This document shows, one piece after another, positions 23,621-31,978 of a stretch of DNA of 54,989 nucleotides (position 1 is its first letter; each line of letters begins with the position of its first letter). A program made the translations under genes and the position numbers. Under the pieces are notes generated by a model that saw only the letters and a program-made list of their open reading frames with translations, did no database searches and was not told where the DNA came from. Origin of the DNA: DAOUJW01 sp034421015. GTDB lineage: Bacteria > Chloroflexota > Dehalococcoidia > Lucifugimonadales > UBA2985. The stretch covers positions 1-54,989 of the forward strand of contig DAOUKT010000012.1 of the NCBI GenBank assembly GCA_034421015.1. The letters are read 5' to 3'.

Positions 23621-25645
23621 TCACCCCTCCCCTGCCCGCTCCACCGTCAGGACGTAGGACGCCGGCTGCGTGGTTCTGGGAGCCGTGGGCGCAATGATAA
23701 CCACGGCCTTGCCAAGCTCGTCCCCGAATCCCTGCAGAGTCAGCGACCCGTTGCCGTTGCCGTCTACAGGCATCTCCACTACCGAGGTCTCGTCTCCCAG
23801 CAAGACCACCTGGACGACGTAGCCCTGGGGCACACGGTTGTCGGTGCGGACGAACCCCTCCGCCGTCCACACGCCGTCCGTCTCGGCGTCGTCGAAGAAG
23901 CCAATCTCCGGCACGGCAATATCGTCGATGCAGATACCGTCCTCGTTGATGGCGCTGTCGGTCACGTACTCGAAACGCAGGAGCACATTGCTGCCGGCGT
24001 AGGGCGTGAGGTCTATGGACTCCTGCAGCCAGCCGCCGCTGCTCCCCGTGTAGCCGGGACCGAAGCTGAGGCCAAGGGGGTTCTCCGGCGATGAGTGGCC
24101 GCCCTCGAGGATGGCCCACGTCTCGCCGCCGTCCGGGGACGCCTCAACATAGGCGTAGTCCCACTGCGCTTCTATGTTGTACCAGGCCCGGAAACGCAGT
24201 GTTGCCTTGTCGACCTGCGTGAGGTCAAGGGGCGCAGTGAGTGTCGAGTCGATGGAGTCCCCGCGGTTGCCCCACCAGCAGTGAGCGCCGCTGTAGGGGT
24301 CGGTTGGGATGAGGCGCGTTTCAGCCTGTCCCTGGAACGTCAGCCTGGCGTCCCCGTCCGGCAGCCGCACCTCCATGTACTCCCCGGCGTACTGGGGCGA
24401 GGAGATGCTGATGCTGCCCGACTCGGTAATCGTCCTGCCGGGCCTGACGCTTATGTCCAGGCCGTCGTAGTAGTAGGGGTCGACCCCCAGAGGGTCCAGG
24501 TAGTTGGCCGCCAGCCAGTCCCTGAACACGTCCTGAAAGGTGGACTGGAAGCCCAGGGACTCCAGGTAGGCGTTGACGCCCTCGACGCCGTCCTCGGGTT
24601 GGTCGACCAGGCCTCCCAGCTTGTCGTGGCCCCCGTAGCGCTGGGCGAGGTACTCGAAGAACAGACCGGAGGCCCCGTAGTGGGGCAGCGAAGACGCGCC
24701 GTGGGAGGGCCAGGTAGTCAGGGTGGTGGCCGGAGACGAGATTAAGAACCCAACAAAGCTGAGGTCGTAGCCCGCCCTGCCCTTGGCAACCTCTGAAAGG
24801 CCCTCGTTGACCCACGACTCCTCGCCCGGGTCGCCCGCCCAGTGGGCTGCGTGCTGCAGCTCGTGGGCCAGCGCCCCCAGGTAGGCGGACGATCCCAGTG
24901 GCAGGCTGCCGAGGTCCATGTACACCATCTCCCGCTCATTGCTGTGTGGGTACACCTCCGCGGGATAGTGGTCCGAGGAGTTGAAGTAGCCCGCGGCTCC
25001 CCGGAGGCGCGCATTGAGGATGGTGATGCGGGGTGCGCTGCCCACGCCGGGCCTCCACCTGCTCCCGAAGCGGGAGGCTACCACGGGGTAGATGGCGTCT
25101 TCGAAGATACGGGCCGTCCTGCCGATGGCCTCTTGCGAGCTTTCGAGGCCCCTTTCAAAGTACCAGTAGGCGTGCTCACTCACGTGGGTCAGCTCGGCCT
25201 GGGTCCTGTACACGTCCTCGTCTACCAGGTCAACGACCCAGAACTCGTCCAGCCTGCCCACTTCGTACTCGATGGGGTTCGCGGTCGCGGCGGCCGGCCG
25301 GGGGCCTCCCGACGTACGGCCAATGCGGCGGTACAGGTCAAGGATGTCGAGGTCCGGGGCGTTGGGCAGCGCGGTCGGCTGAGCGGGGGCGGTCGGCTCA
25401 GGGGCCGCGGTTGGAGAAGGCGTCCGGGAGGGAGCGGGTATGTTAGTGGAGATAGGTGACGGCGCAGCCAGGTATGTCGGAGATGGTTCCGTGTGAGGAG
25501 TGGGAGTGGCGGTGGGCGTAGGAGCGCCGGTCGCTTCCGGCGTGCCTGTGGGCAACGGCGAGGTTGCGGGCGCGGGCGTGCAGCCTGATGCTGATACCAG
25601 CAGGAGGGCCAGCAGGGAGACAAGTATGCCTTGGGAGTGATTCAT
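23621..25645 (-). CDS. Secreted zinc metallopeptidase-like lipoprotein (M6-like)
   Basis: The 674-residue protein has a lipoprotein signal with lipobox SASGC near residue 22, then a Pro/Thr-rich linker to about residue 95. The catalytic region contains HELQHAAHW (HExxH zinc motif) followed by a glutamate-containing ESWVNEGLSE, as in gluzincin or immune-inhibitor-A-like peptidases. The C-terminal half resembles M6-type beta domains (CWWGNRGDSIDS, LRFRAWYNIE, CIDDI), probably adhesive or MAM-like. It should be anchored outside the membrane. It stands alone; the substrate is unknown. Confidence 0.88.
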   Translation of the reverse strand: MNHSQGILVSLLALLLVSASGCTPAPATSPLPTGTPEATGAPTPTATPTPHTEPSPTYLAAPSPISTNIPAPSRTPSPTAAPEPTAPAQPTALPNAPDLDILDLYRRIGRTSGGPRPAAATANPIEYEVGRLDEFWVVDLVDEDVYRTQAELTHVSEHAYWYFERGLESSQEAIGRTARIFEDAIYPVVASRFGSRWRPGVGSAPRITILNARLRGAAGYFNSSDHYPAEVYPHSNEREMVYMDLGSLPLGSSAYLGALAHELQHAAHWAGDPGEESWVNEGLSEVAKGRAGYDLSFVGFLISSPATTLTTWPSHGASSLPHYGASGLFFEYLAQRYGGHDKLGGLVDQPEDGVEGVNAYLESLGFQSTFQDVFRDWLAANYLDPLGVDPYYYDGLDISVRPGRTITESGSISISSPQYAGEYMEVRLPDGDARLTFQGQAETRLIPTDPYSGAHCWWGNRGDSIDSTLTAPLDLTQVDKATLRFRAWYNIEAQWDYAYVEASPDGGETWAILEGGHSSPENPLGLSFGPGYTGSSGGWLQESIDLTPYAGSNVLLRFEYVTDSAINEDGICIDDIAVPEIGFFDDAETDGVWTAEGFVRTDNRVPQGYVVQVVLLGDETSVVEMPVDGNGNGSLTLQGFGDELGKAVVIIAPTAPRTTQPASYVLTVERAGEG

Positions 25646-25745
25646 ACCCTGACTATATTGTCCCCCAAAGCGCCCTGCCTTGGAAAGCGGGGGGTCAGCG
25701 GTGGTGGCTCTGAGCGGAGGTGAGTTATAAAATCGTTCCGGCTGC

Positions 25746-25934
25746 CTATGGCCGTTCGCTGTTGGCCGCCATATCCTCTACGCTGTCTGCCACAAGCTGT
25801 CTTATGCCGGTGAAGGCCTCTTCCTGAGAAGGCGCCAGCCAGCTGAGGAGGGGAAACTCGGCGCACAGCCCAAGGAACTCGTTGTCCTCGGTGGACCAGG
25901 TGACTCTGTAGGTGTAGTGTTCAGTGTCTATCAT
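25746..25934 (-). CDS. HicB-like small protein (solitary)
   Basis: The start ATG 25934 gives 62 residues; the upstream in-frame part runs through a dispersed repeat and is not plausible coding sequence. YRVTWSTEDNEFLGLCAEFP followed by a helix (AFTGIRQLVADSVEDMAAN) matches the HicB partial RNase H-like fold of antitoxins. No HicA toxin (about 60 residues with a conserved histidine) is found next to it, so it is an orphan. A 74-residue coiled-coil gene lies upstream on the same strand, separated by a repeat. Confidence 0.7.
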   Translation of the reverse strand: MIDTEHYTYRVTWSTEDNEFLGLCAEFPLLSWLAPSQEEAFTGIRQLVADSVEDMAANSERP

Positions 25935-26024
25935 CTTGTAGTTTCTCAAGGAATGGTCTGAACAAGTCCAATCCACTCCCGCGTAGCCTGCCCCGTACCC
26001 CGATTCGGGGGCGGGAGTCCATGC

Positions 26025-26078
26025 CCCGCCACCCTTGGATTCCTGGGATTCCTGCCTGCGCAGGAATGGTGGTGTTTC
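26025..26078. repeat. Dispersed hairpin repeat (family N)
   Basis: It contains GGATTCCTGcctgCGCAGGAATGG, here given as its two arms ATTCCTG and CAGGAAT. Related copies lie at 22838, 46251, 47746 and 54860. The preceding stretch 25985-26024 carries a GCCTGCCCCGTACC segment of the other repeat family. Confidence 0.65.
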
Positions 26079-26097
26079 TAACTCGCTCAGATTATCC

Positions 26098-26304
26098 TTA
26101 GCTGTCGTCTGACTCCAGGATGGCCTCAATTCGATCCAAGCGAGCGTTTATGTCCAAGGGGGCAGAATCTTGGCTCTCCAGCCCGTCCGCCGCCTGATCC
26201 ATAAGCACATCCAGGGATCTCTGGCCGTCCTCAGATGAAAGGGTCTTGAGCTGTATTCGCTCAATGTGCCGCTCCGTTTCACTCAGACGGTCTTGTATCG
26301 TCAC
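26098..26304 (-). CDS. 68-residue coiled-coil protein
   Basis: GTG 26304 is preferred because AAGGAG lies 6 bases before it; a longer frame would start at GTG 26322, inside that site. The protein is acidic and helical, with heptad-like spacing (RLSETERHIERIQLKTL and INARLDRIEAILESD) and no recognised domain. It sits upstream of the HicB-like gene on the same strand. Function unknown. Confidence 0.55.
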   Translation of the reverse strand: MTIQDRLSETERHIERIQLKTLSSEDGQRSLDVLMDQAADGLESQDSAPLDINARLDRIEAILESDDS

Positions 26305-26438
26305 CTGTTGCTCCTTATGCACTTTGCAGCGCCATTCTCAGCTTATAGACTCTCAGAAAACAGTGTCAACTACTAAGTGAGAATTCGCTTTACTTAATTT
26401 CAGCGTCAATCCGCCGAATCCACATCGCCTCGCGTTCC

Positions 26439-26467
26439 TTGTCCGCGCCTATGGCCCGTGCTATGAT
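26439..26467 (+). promoter_or_regulatory. Probable recA promoter
   Basis: TTGTCC (26439-26444) and TATGAT (26462-26467) are separated by 17 bases, 34 bases before the recA start. I found no obvious LexA operator, though Chloroflexota boxes are not well defined. Confidence 0.5.
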
Positions 26468-26501
26468 GAACCCAAATTGCAGGGTCTGAGCGGAGGGCCG
26501 T

Positions 26502-27545
26502 ATGGTCACTGAAAAAGAGAAGGCGCTGGACCTGGCGCTGAGCCAGATAGAGCGGCAGGTCGGCAAGGGCAGCATCATGAGGCTGGGAGAGGTCGGCCAG
26601 CGCCTGTCGGTCGAAAGCATACCCACGGGGTCCCTCTCGCTGGACATGGCCTTGGGAGTCGGTGGAGTGCCCAAGGGCAGGGTCACGGAGATATTCGGAG
26701 CCGAGTCCGCCGGCAAGTCCACCCTTGCGCACCACATCATTGCCGAGGCCCAGAAGGCCGGTGGCACTGCCGCCTACATCGACGCCGAGCATGCGCTGGA
26801 CCCCTCCTACGCCAGCAACCTGGGCGTCAACCTGGGAGAGCTGCTGGTCTCCCAGCCGGACACGGCGGAGCAGGCGCTGGAGATTGCCGAGTACCTGGTT
26901 AGAAGCGGCGCCGTGGACGTGGTCGTTGTCGACAGCGTGGCCGCCCTTGTGCCCAGAGCCGAGATGGAAGGGGACATGGGAGACTCCCACATGGGCCTGC
27001 AGGCCCGCATCATGTCCCAGGCGCTGCGGAAGCTGACGGCGGCCATCAATCGGTCTCATACCTCCGTGGTCTTCATAAACCAGCTTCGAGAGAAGATAGG
27101 CGTGGTCTTCGGCAATCCGGAGGTGACGCCCGGCGGCCGCGCCCTCAAGTTCTACAGCTCCGTCCGCATAGACCTGCGCAGAGTCGACTCCATCAAGCAG
27201 GGGTCGCAGGTCATTGGCACCAGGGTCAGGGCCAGGGTTGTGAAGAACAAGGTGGCGCCGCCATTCCGCACAGCCGAGTTTGACATTATGTTCAACCGCG
27301 GCATCAGCAAGGAGGGCGACATCCTGGACATTGCCGCCAACGACGGCATTATCAAGAAGGCGGGTTCCTTCTACTCCTACGGGGACGTGCGGCTCGGACA
27401 GGGCCGGGAGTCCGCCAAGGAGTTCCTCAACCAGCACCAGGACGTTGCTTCAGAGGTGGAGCAGCGAATCAGGGCTTCGGCGGCGAGCGCCCAGACGCCG
27501 CCCATTGGGCCTATCGAAGAGGACGACGAAGAGGCGGAGGACTAG
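26502..27545 (+). CDS. recA: Recombinase RecA
   Basis: The 347-residue protein performs ATP-dependent strand exchange and triggers the SOS response. Walker A is GAESAGKS at 66-73, and VVVDSVAALVP, NQLREKIGV and PGGRALKFYSSVRIDLRR are all typical. The usual GPESSGKT is slightly altered. The acidic C-tail (EEDDEEAED) is normal. GAGG-type sites near the start are weak. recX follows 25 bases on and is probably cotranscribed. Confidence 0.98.
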   Translation: MVTEKEKALDLALSQIERQVGKGSIMRLGEVGQRLSVESIPTGSLSLDMALGVGGVPKGRVTEIFGAESAGKSTLAHHIIAEAQKAGGTAAYIDAEHALDPSYASNLGVNLGELLVSQPDTAEQALEIAEYLVRSGAVDVVVVDSVAALVPRAEMEGDMGDSHMGLQARIMSQALRKLTAAINRSHTSVVFINQLREKIGVVFGNPEVTPGGRALKFYSSVRIDLRRVDSIKQGSQVIGTRVRARVVKNKVAPPFRTAEFDIMFNRGISKEGDILDIAANDGIIKKAGSFYSYGDVRLGQGRESAKEFLNQHQDVASEVEQRIRASAASAQTPPIGPIEEDDEEAED

Positions 27546-27570
27546 GCCAGCCCGCCCTTTCCCTCCTGCA

Positions 27571-28044
27571 ATGGACGAAGACAGGCTCCTGGAGAAGGCG
27601 ACGTCCCTTGCCCTGCGCTTCCTGTCCTACCGGCAACGCAGCGAGTCCGAGGTCAGGCGACGGCTGGAGAGCCGATACTCCGGCGACGTTACGGAGTCGG
27701 TGGTCATCAGGCTCAAGGAGCTGAACCTTCTGGACGACGAGTCGTTCGCCCGGGAGTGGACGCGCAGCCGCTCGATTCACAGGCCCCGGAGCGCATCCGC
27801 CATCAGGCGCGAGCTTCTGGGCAAGGGCGTGGACAGAGACACGGCCCAGGCCGCAGTTGAGACCCTGGACGACGAGGAGTCCGCGTACCGCGCCGGGCTG
27901 AGGGCCTCATCATCCCTTGCAGACGCCGACTACGCCACGTTCCGTCGCCGTCTGCAGGGCTACCTCTACCGGCGTGGCTTCAGCGGGCCCGTGATCCGAA
28001 GGACCGCCAACCGGCTGTGGGAGGAGCGGGAGGCCGCGGGATAG
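27571..28044 (+). CDS. recX: Regulatory protein RecX
   Basis: The start ATG 27571 gives 157 residues of three-helix repeats. LLEKATSLALRFLSYRQRSESEVRRRL and LLDDESFAREWTRSR are classic RecX. RecX limits RecA filament growth. Position right after recA supports the call. The protein is very basic and arginine-rich. Confidence 0.93.
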   Translation: MDEDRLLEKATSLALRFLSYRQRSESEVRRRLESRYSGDVTESVVIRLKELNLLDDESFAREWTRSRSIHRPRSASAIRRELLGKGVDRDTAQAAVETLDDEESAYRAGLRASSSLADADYATFRRRLQGYLYRRGFSGPVIRRTANRLWEEREAAG

Positions 28045-28135
28045 GGGCATCCCTTCCGCCATTCCGGTGAAACCAGGAATCTGGACCCCTCTCTGGAGCG
28101 AGACCTATTCTAAATCCACAGGAAGGACCGCAGAC

Positions 28136-28699
28136 ATGAAGATAGGAATCATCGCAGATACCCACATACCCGCGGCGACCCCTGAGCTTTCGGCGGAGAT
28201 TGCCAGTGCACTGGAGGGAGTTGACCTCATCCTCCACTGCGGCGACATTTTCATCGCCCCGTGCCTGGACTGGCTGGAGGGCATCGCGCCGGTGAAGGCG
28301 GTCCGGGGCATCTTCGACCACCTTCAGGACGATCCCAGGACCGAGGGTCGGACGCGGACGCTGGAGCTTGAGGGCCACTCCATCGGCATGACCCACGAGC
28401 TCATCATCCCTGTCCCGGGCATAAGGTCGAAGGAGGTTGTGCCGGGGGCCATAGAGCGCTACTTCCCCCCGGACGCTTCAATTGCGGACGCTATGACGGA
28501 GGTGTTCGGCGCGCGGGTGGACATAGTCGTTGCAGGCTTCACCCACGAGACGCTCATTGAGGAGCACGAGGGCATCCTGTTCATCAACCCGGGCAGCGCC
28601 ACGTGGCCCAGCCAGAAGATGATGCCCGGGACCCTGGCTATCCTGGAACTTACGCCCGGCAGCCGCGAGGCCCGCATAGTGGACACGGCGCAGATGTAG
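28136..28699 (+). CDS. YfcE/MJ0936-like metallophosphoesterase with altered motifs
   Basis: The 187-residue protein starts at ATG 28136 with AGGAAGGA upstream. Motif I is DTH at 8-10 and motif II is HCGD at 34-37. The following GNxD/H motif reads GIFDH (58-62), losing the catalytic Asn, and the usual GHTH reads GFTH, losing one His. Residues such as H87 and H137 are kept. The fold is clearly that of small bacterial phosphodiesterases, but metal binding and catalysis may differ. It lies after recX with no clear operon link. Confidence 0.8.
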   Translation: MKIGIIADTHIPAATPELSAEIASALEGVDLILHCGDIFIAPCLDWLEGIAPVKAVRGIFDHLQDDPRTEGRTRTLELEGHSIGMTHELIIPVPGIRSKEVVPGAIERYFPPDASIADAMTEVFGARVDIVVAGFTHETLIEEHEGILFINPGSATWPSQKMMPGTLAILELTPGSREARIVDTAQM

Positions 28700-28739
28700 G
28701 GGGCGCTGGTATACCCATAGCGAAAGGGGAAGGTCAAGC

Positions 28740-29162
28740 ATGAGTTCACCGGATGAGAGAAGAAACTTTCTGGACGAGGTACAGGATGAGGAATACCGCC
28801 ACGAGTTCGTATCCGAGCACGTCGCAGTGGGGCTGGCGTTTCAGATAAACCTCACCCGTCAGGCCCGTGGCTGGACCCAGGAGGAGCTAGCCAGTCGCTG
28901 TGACATGGCGCAGGAGAGCATCTCGCGGTTGGAGGACCCCAACTACGGCAGGTACTCATTGAAGACCCTCAAGCGCTTGGCCAAGGCTTTCGACGTGGGC
29001 CTGCTCGTGCGGTTTGTCTCTTTTGGGGAACTGGGGGAGTGGACAGTAGACTTGCCCTCGCACAAGCTCACGCCCCCAAGCTACGACGAGGAGCGCCAGA
29101 TGTCCTTCTATCATATCTCCGGCTCCCCGGAATGGCAGGCTGACTCACCGAGCCTGAACTAA
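28740..29162 (+). CDS. XRE-family HTH regulator
   Basis: The 140-residue protein has a Cro/CI-type helix-turn-helix at about 40-95 (LTRQARGWTQEELASRCDMAQESISRLE). The C-terminal region is short and aromatic-rich without a known domain. AAGGGGAAGG precedes the ATG. It is convergent with the restriction endonuclease gene, 11 bases away, so it is not the usual upstream controller gene of an R-M system, although it could still regulate it. The long N-terminal arm resembles HigA-type antitoxins, but no HigB is adjacent. Confidence 0.82.
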   Translation: MSSPDERRNFLDEVQDEEYRHEFVSEHVAVGLAFQINLTRQARGWTQEELASRCDMAQESISRLEDPNYGRYSLKTLKRLAKAFDVGLLVRFVSFGELGEWTVDLPSHKLTPPSYDEERQMSFYHISGSPEWQADSPSLN

Positions 29163-29173
29163 GACGATTGCTC

Positions 29174-29911
29174 CTAACCGTGGACGCCGTTTATCAAGGT
29201 GCGGAGGTTTAGCGCTAATTCATCGGCACTAAACCAATTCGGGTCCCCTTCCATTAGCACTGCCGGTGTCCTGGGAATGACGCCGTTATCGTCAGCAATG
29301 GTTACTGGTAAGCATAGTCGCCAGTCATCGTATGCCTTCCGCATTAGTTCAGCTTCAGTTTCTACTCCGTAGTAGTTTATCAGCCACTCTATAGCGGCTG
29401 GATTGTCAATCAAAGGCAAGCCTGCCTGCAACGCACGTCCTCGGAAAAGGGAGTTGGACACGTTGCATAGCAATAGATCGAATTCCCCGACTAGGTATCT
29501 GTCATTGGTCGTGTTCTGCAACCCTAGATTGGAACGGGATTTGTGACACTTTACCGTGAAATATGGCCCTGGGCGTCGCGAGGAACCCATTTTGAAACTG
29601 CCGCGCACAGCATTCTTAGTCTCGGCTTTCAACCTAGTGCCAGTTCTGCGAAATGTGACACTTACATCTTCGTCGATGACACCTGGTTGTGGATTCAGGT
29701 TAAGTTTTTCTACGTTCCACTCTCGCGGGTCAAGCACTTGCTTCAGGAAAGCCGCTCCAACGTATTCCGTAGCCTTGCCGCGAATCATTGGCAAGACCTT
29801 TTGGTCCTCCAATATATCGAGGAGGTTCTCCCTTGGAATATTGTAAGTCTGGCAATACTCCGTGATGCTTCTGAAGACCCGAAGGATCTCTTCGTTACTT
29901 TCGGACATCAT
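29174..29911 (-). CDS. Type II restriction endonuclease (PD-(D/E)XK-like)
   Basis: ATG 29911 overlaps the methylase end by 17 bases; 245 residues. Asp82 in GVIDEDVSV and E97-T-K99 in LKAETKNAV have the spacing of a PD-(D/E)XK nuclease. Position directly after an adenine methylase supports a restriction enzyme. The target site is not predictable here; D12-class methylases suggest a GATC-like or other adenine-containing site. GC is clearly lower than in the surroundings, marking recent transfer. Confidence 0.72.
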   Translation of the reverse strand: MMSESNEEILRVFRSITEYCQTYNIPRENLLDILEDQKVLPMIRGKATEYVGAAFLKQVLDPREWNVEKLNLNPQPGVIDEDVSVTFRRTGTRLKAETKNAVRGSFKMGSSRRPGPYFTVKCHKSRSNLGLQNTTNDRYLVGEFDLLLCNVSNSLFRGRALQAGLPLIDNPAAIEWLINYYGVETEAELMRKAYDDWRLCLPVTIADDNGVIPRTPAVLMEGDPNWFSADELALNLRTLINGVHG

Positions 29912-30767
29912 AGTTGCGGATGAAGAGCTCCTGCCCCTTGTTCCGGGAATTACGGAACCCGTCTTCTTTCTTCCTGCCGTTGCGCTGGTCATCAGTTCGG
30001 TTAATGGTGTAATTCCACGACTGTCGCGTAATTCGTTCTGTCCAGTAGTAGAGATTCCTTACTTCTGGATGGTCATCATAAGTCAGTAGGAAAGCCAGGC
30101 GATGCGAGTTGCGCTCCAGACATGCGGCCAATCGCGAGTGGTCGGCCTCTGAAAAAGTGCAGTTGTAAAACTTCTGCTGATCAGCGTTGAAGTATGGCGG
30201 GTCCACAAAGATAAAGTATCCGTCCGGCAAGGCTTCTATCACCTCTTCAAAATCCAACGAGTATAACTCAACACCCTGTAAACTGTCTGAGACAGTACGA
30301 AGGTGAGGAGGCCAGTTCTCAGGCCGCATGGAATACTTGTCCCCGAAGCCCCAATAGCAATTTTCGGGCCGCATTATTCCGCTATACGAGGTTCTATTTA
30401 GGTAATACCATCGGAATGCCCTCTCTAAATCTGTGGAGGGCTGATATTCTGATTTATAGTATGCGTGAAGGTCTTTCGTGGCAGGTAGGCCGTCCAGCAG
30501 GCCAATCAACCCTTCGACATTGTCCCGGATACAGGCCAGTGTGTTAACGACCTCAGAATCTAGGTCGTTAAGGATCGAAGCCTCGGCTTTTGGTTTGGCA
30601 AAAAAAATTGAAGCTCCTCCAGCAAACGGCTCGCAATAGCCGGTATGAGGAGGAATCATATCAAGAATCAGTTTGCGCGCGTAGAATTTCCCACCGGGGT
30701 ATCGGAATGGCGAGTTGGATTTCAGCGATCTTGGTTTGGGTATATCCAGCATTGCGGCTTGAACCAT
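29895..30767 (-). CDS. DNA adenine N6-methyltransferase (D12 class, Dam-like)
   Basis: The 290-residue protein has the FRYPGGK cofactor motif at 21-27, the EPFAGGASIFF motif at 46-56 and the catalytic DPPY in the FVDPPYFNAD stretch, in the order of D12/alpha-class methylases. It transfers methyl from AdoMet to adenine N6 and would protect host DNA from the overlapping endonuclease. Atypical low GC. Internal ATG at codon 6 is an alternative start. Confidence 0.93.
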   Translation of the reverse strand: MVQAAMLDIPKPRSLKSNSPFRYPGGKFYARKLILDMIPPHTGYCEPFAGGASIFFAKPKAEASILNDLDSEVVNTLACIRDNVEGLIGLLDGLPATKDLHAYYKSEYQPSTDLERAFRWYYLNRTSYSGIMRPENCYWGFGDKYSMRPENWPPHLRTVSDSLQGVELYSLDFEEVIEALPDGYFIFVDPPYFNADQQKFYNCTFSEADHSRLAACLERNSHRLAFLLTYDDHPEVRNLYYWTERITRQSWNYTINRTDDQRNGRKKEDGFRNSRNKGQELFIRNYDVRK

Positions 30768-30905
30768 AACACCCCTTCTTATGACCCCTCCGAAACGCCC
30801 ACCACTCCACGCGCTGGAACAATTGTACCGGCACGTTGGCGCCTATGTCTACAAAAACACCGCATTTGAACCCACATTCACTAAGTGGTTCTGTCTATCA
30901 ACCCC

Positions 30906-31796
30906 CTACTCCCCCTTGGCTCGCGGGCCGAAGGGCTCCGGCATGAAGGGCGTGTCCCTCGCCTGGAGGAACGCTCTCAAGCCGCCCTCCTTCCGGGCGT
31001 CCTCCAGGTGCTTGTTGAACTCCTCCCGCTTGGACACGTGGGCCATCGCCGAGAGCTCAGCGTTGAGGGCCAGGGCCTTTCGCAGGCCCATCATCTCCAG
31101 GCCCTGGGTGGCAATGGCAAGATTTATCTTCACCGTCTCCGGCGGCACCAGCGCAATCCGCTCCACAATGTTGAAGCACTCGTCCAGCAGGTCGTCCTTG
31201 GGGACAACCTTGTTGACGATGCCGATGCGCAGCGCCTCCTGCGCGTCGATGTGGTCGCCGGTGAGGGCGTAGCGCAGGGCGTTCTTGGCCCCGGCCAGCA
31301 GCACCCAGATGAAGTTGGTGTTGGAGGCCATGCGCACCTCCGGCTGGCCGAAGACCGCGTCGTCCGCGGCGATGGTCATGTGGCAGGTGAGGGCCAGCCA
31401 CGAGCCCGCGCCCAGGCACCAGCCGCTCACAGCCCCGATGATGGGCTTGGGGTACTCCCACCGGTACAGCTGATCTTCCACGTTGGCCTTGTCCCGGTCC
31501 CGCCAGTCGTCGTAGTGCTCCCTCAGGGACACGCCCTCCGGCAGGCCGTAGGGCCAGACCCACTCCGTCCCCGTGCCGCCGCCACCGCCGCCGATGTCCG
31601 CGCCCGCGGAGAAGGCGCGCCCCGCGCCGGTGATGACCACCGCGCGGATTTCGGGGTCGCCCTTGGCCTCCTCCAGGGCGGCGGCAATCTCGTTGCGCAG
31701 GTCCATGCTCAGGGCGTTCATCGCCTCCGGGCGGTTCAGAGTCAGCAGCACTCCGTTTCTCTGCTTCTCGTATATCAGGTTCTCGTATGCGGGCAT
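30906..31796 (-). CDS. Enoyl-CoA hydratase/isomerase family (copy 1)
   Basis: The 296-residue crotonase-fold protein has the oxyanion-hole region SAGADIGGGGG and an WCLGAGSW stretch where hydratases have their catalytic Glu near the second loop. Substrate chain and exact reaction (hydratase, isomerase or hydrolase) are unknown. The downstream half is nearly the same in DNA as the gene at 31979-32854, showing a tandem duplication. The ATG is preceded by AAGGAGAGG. A repeat fills the space between the two copies. Confidence 0.9.
   Translation of the reverse strand: MPAYENLIYEKQRNGVLLTLNRPEAMNALSMDLRNEIAAALEEAKGDPEIRAVVITGAGRAFSAGADIGGGGGGTGTEWVWPYGLPEGVSLREHYDDWRDRDKANVEDQLYRWEYPKPIIGAVSGWCLGAGSWLALTCHMTIAADDAVFGQPEVRMASNTNFIWVLLAGAKNALRYALTGDHIDAQEALRIGIVNKVVPKDDLLDECFNIVERIALVPPETVKINLAIATQGLEMMGLRKALALNAELSAMAHVSKREEFNKHLEDARKEGGLRAFLQARDTPFMPEPFGPRAKGE
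31138..31265 (-). repeat. Near-identical tract shared by the two enoyl-CoA hydratases
   Basis: This 128-base stretch matches 32214-32341 with about 4 mismatches, all at third codon positions, while the rest of the genes is far more diverged. Suggests gene conversion or strong local constraint. Confidence 0.7.
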
Positions 31797-31852
31797 TGGC
31801 CTCTCCTTCCTGGTGTGAATCGATCTGTAGTGGTGATTCTCCCTCTCGCCCT

Positions 31853-31962
31853 TTCGCTCATTCCCTTCGACAAGCTCAGAGCCTGCCCCGTACTTGATAC
31901 GGGGGTGAGCGGTACCGTGTTCTCCCGCTCATGGTGAGCTTGTCGAACCACTTGAGCGGGGC
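31853..31962. repeat. Dispersed repeat (family S) between hydratase copies
   Basis: It contains CCCTTCGACAAGCTCAGAGC, a GCCTGCCCCGTACTTGATAC block and CCGCTCATGGTGAGCTTGTC. The same blocks recur at 34300, 43749, 46303 and elsewhere. Not coding. Confidence 0.75.
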
Positions 31963-31978
31963 GATGTTGTCTGGCTGT

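Noticed and set aside
25935..26129. N-terminal extension of the HicB-like protein
   Set aside because: This part runs through a dispersed repeat (26025-26078) and has no start signal; M at 25934 fits the family length.
28740..29162. Controller (C) protein of the restriction-modification system
   Set aside because: It is convergent with, not upstream of, the endonuclease gene and is longer than typical C proteins.
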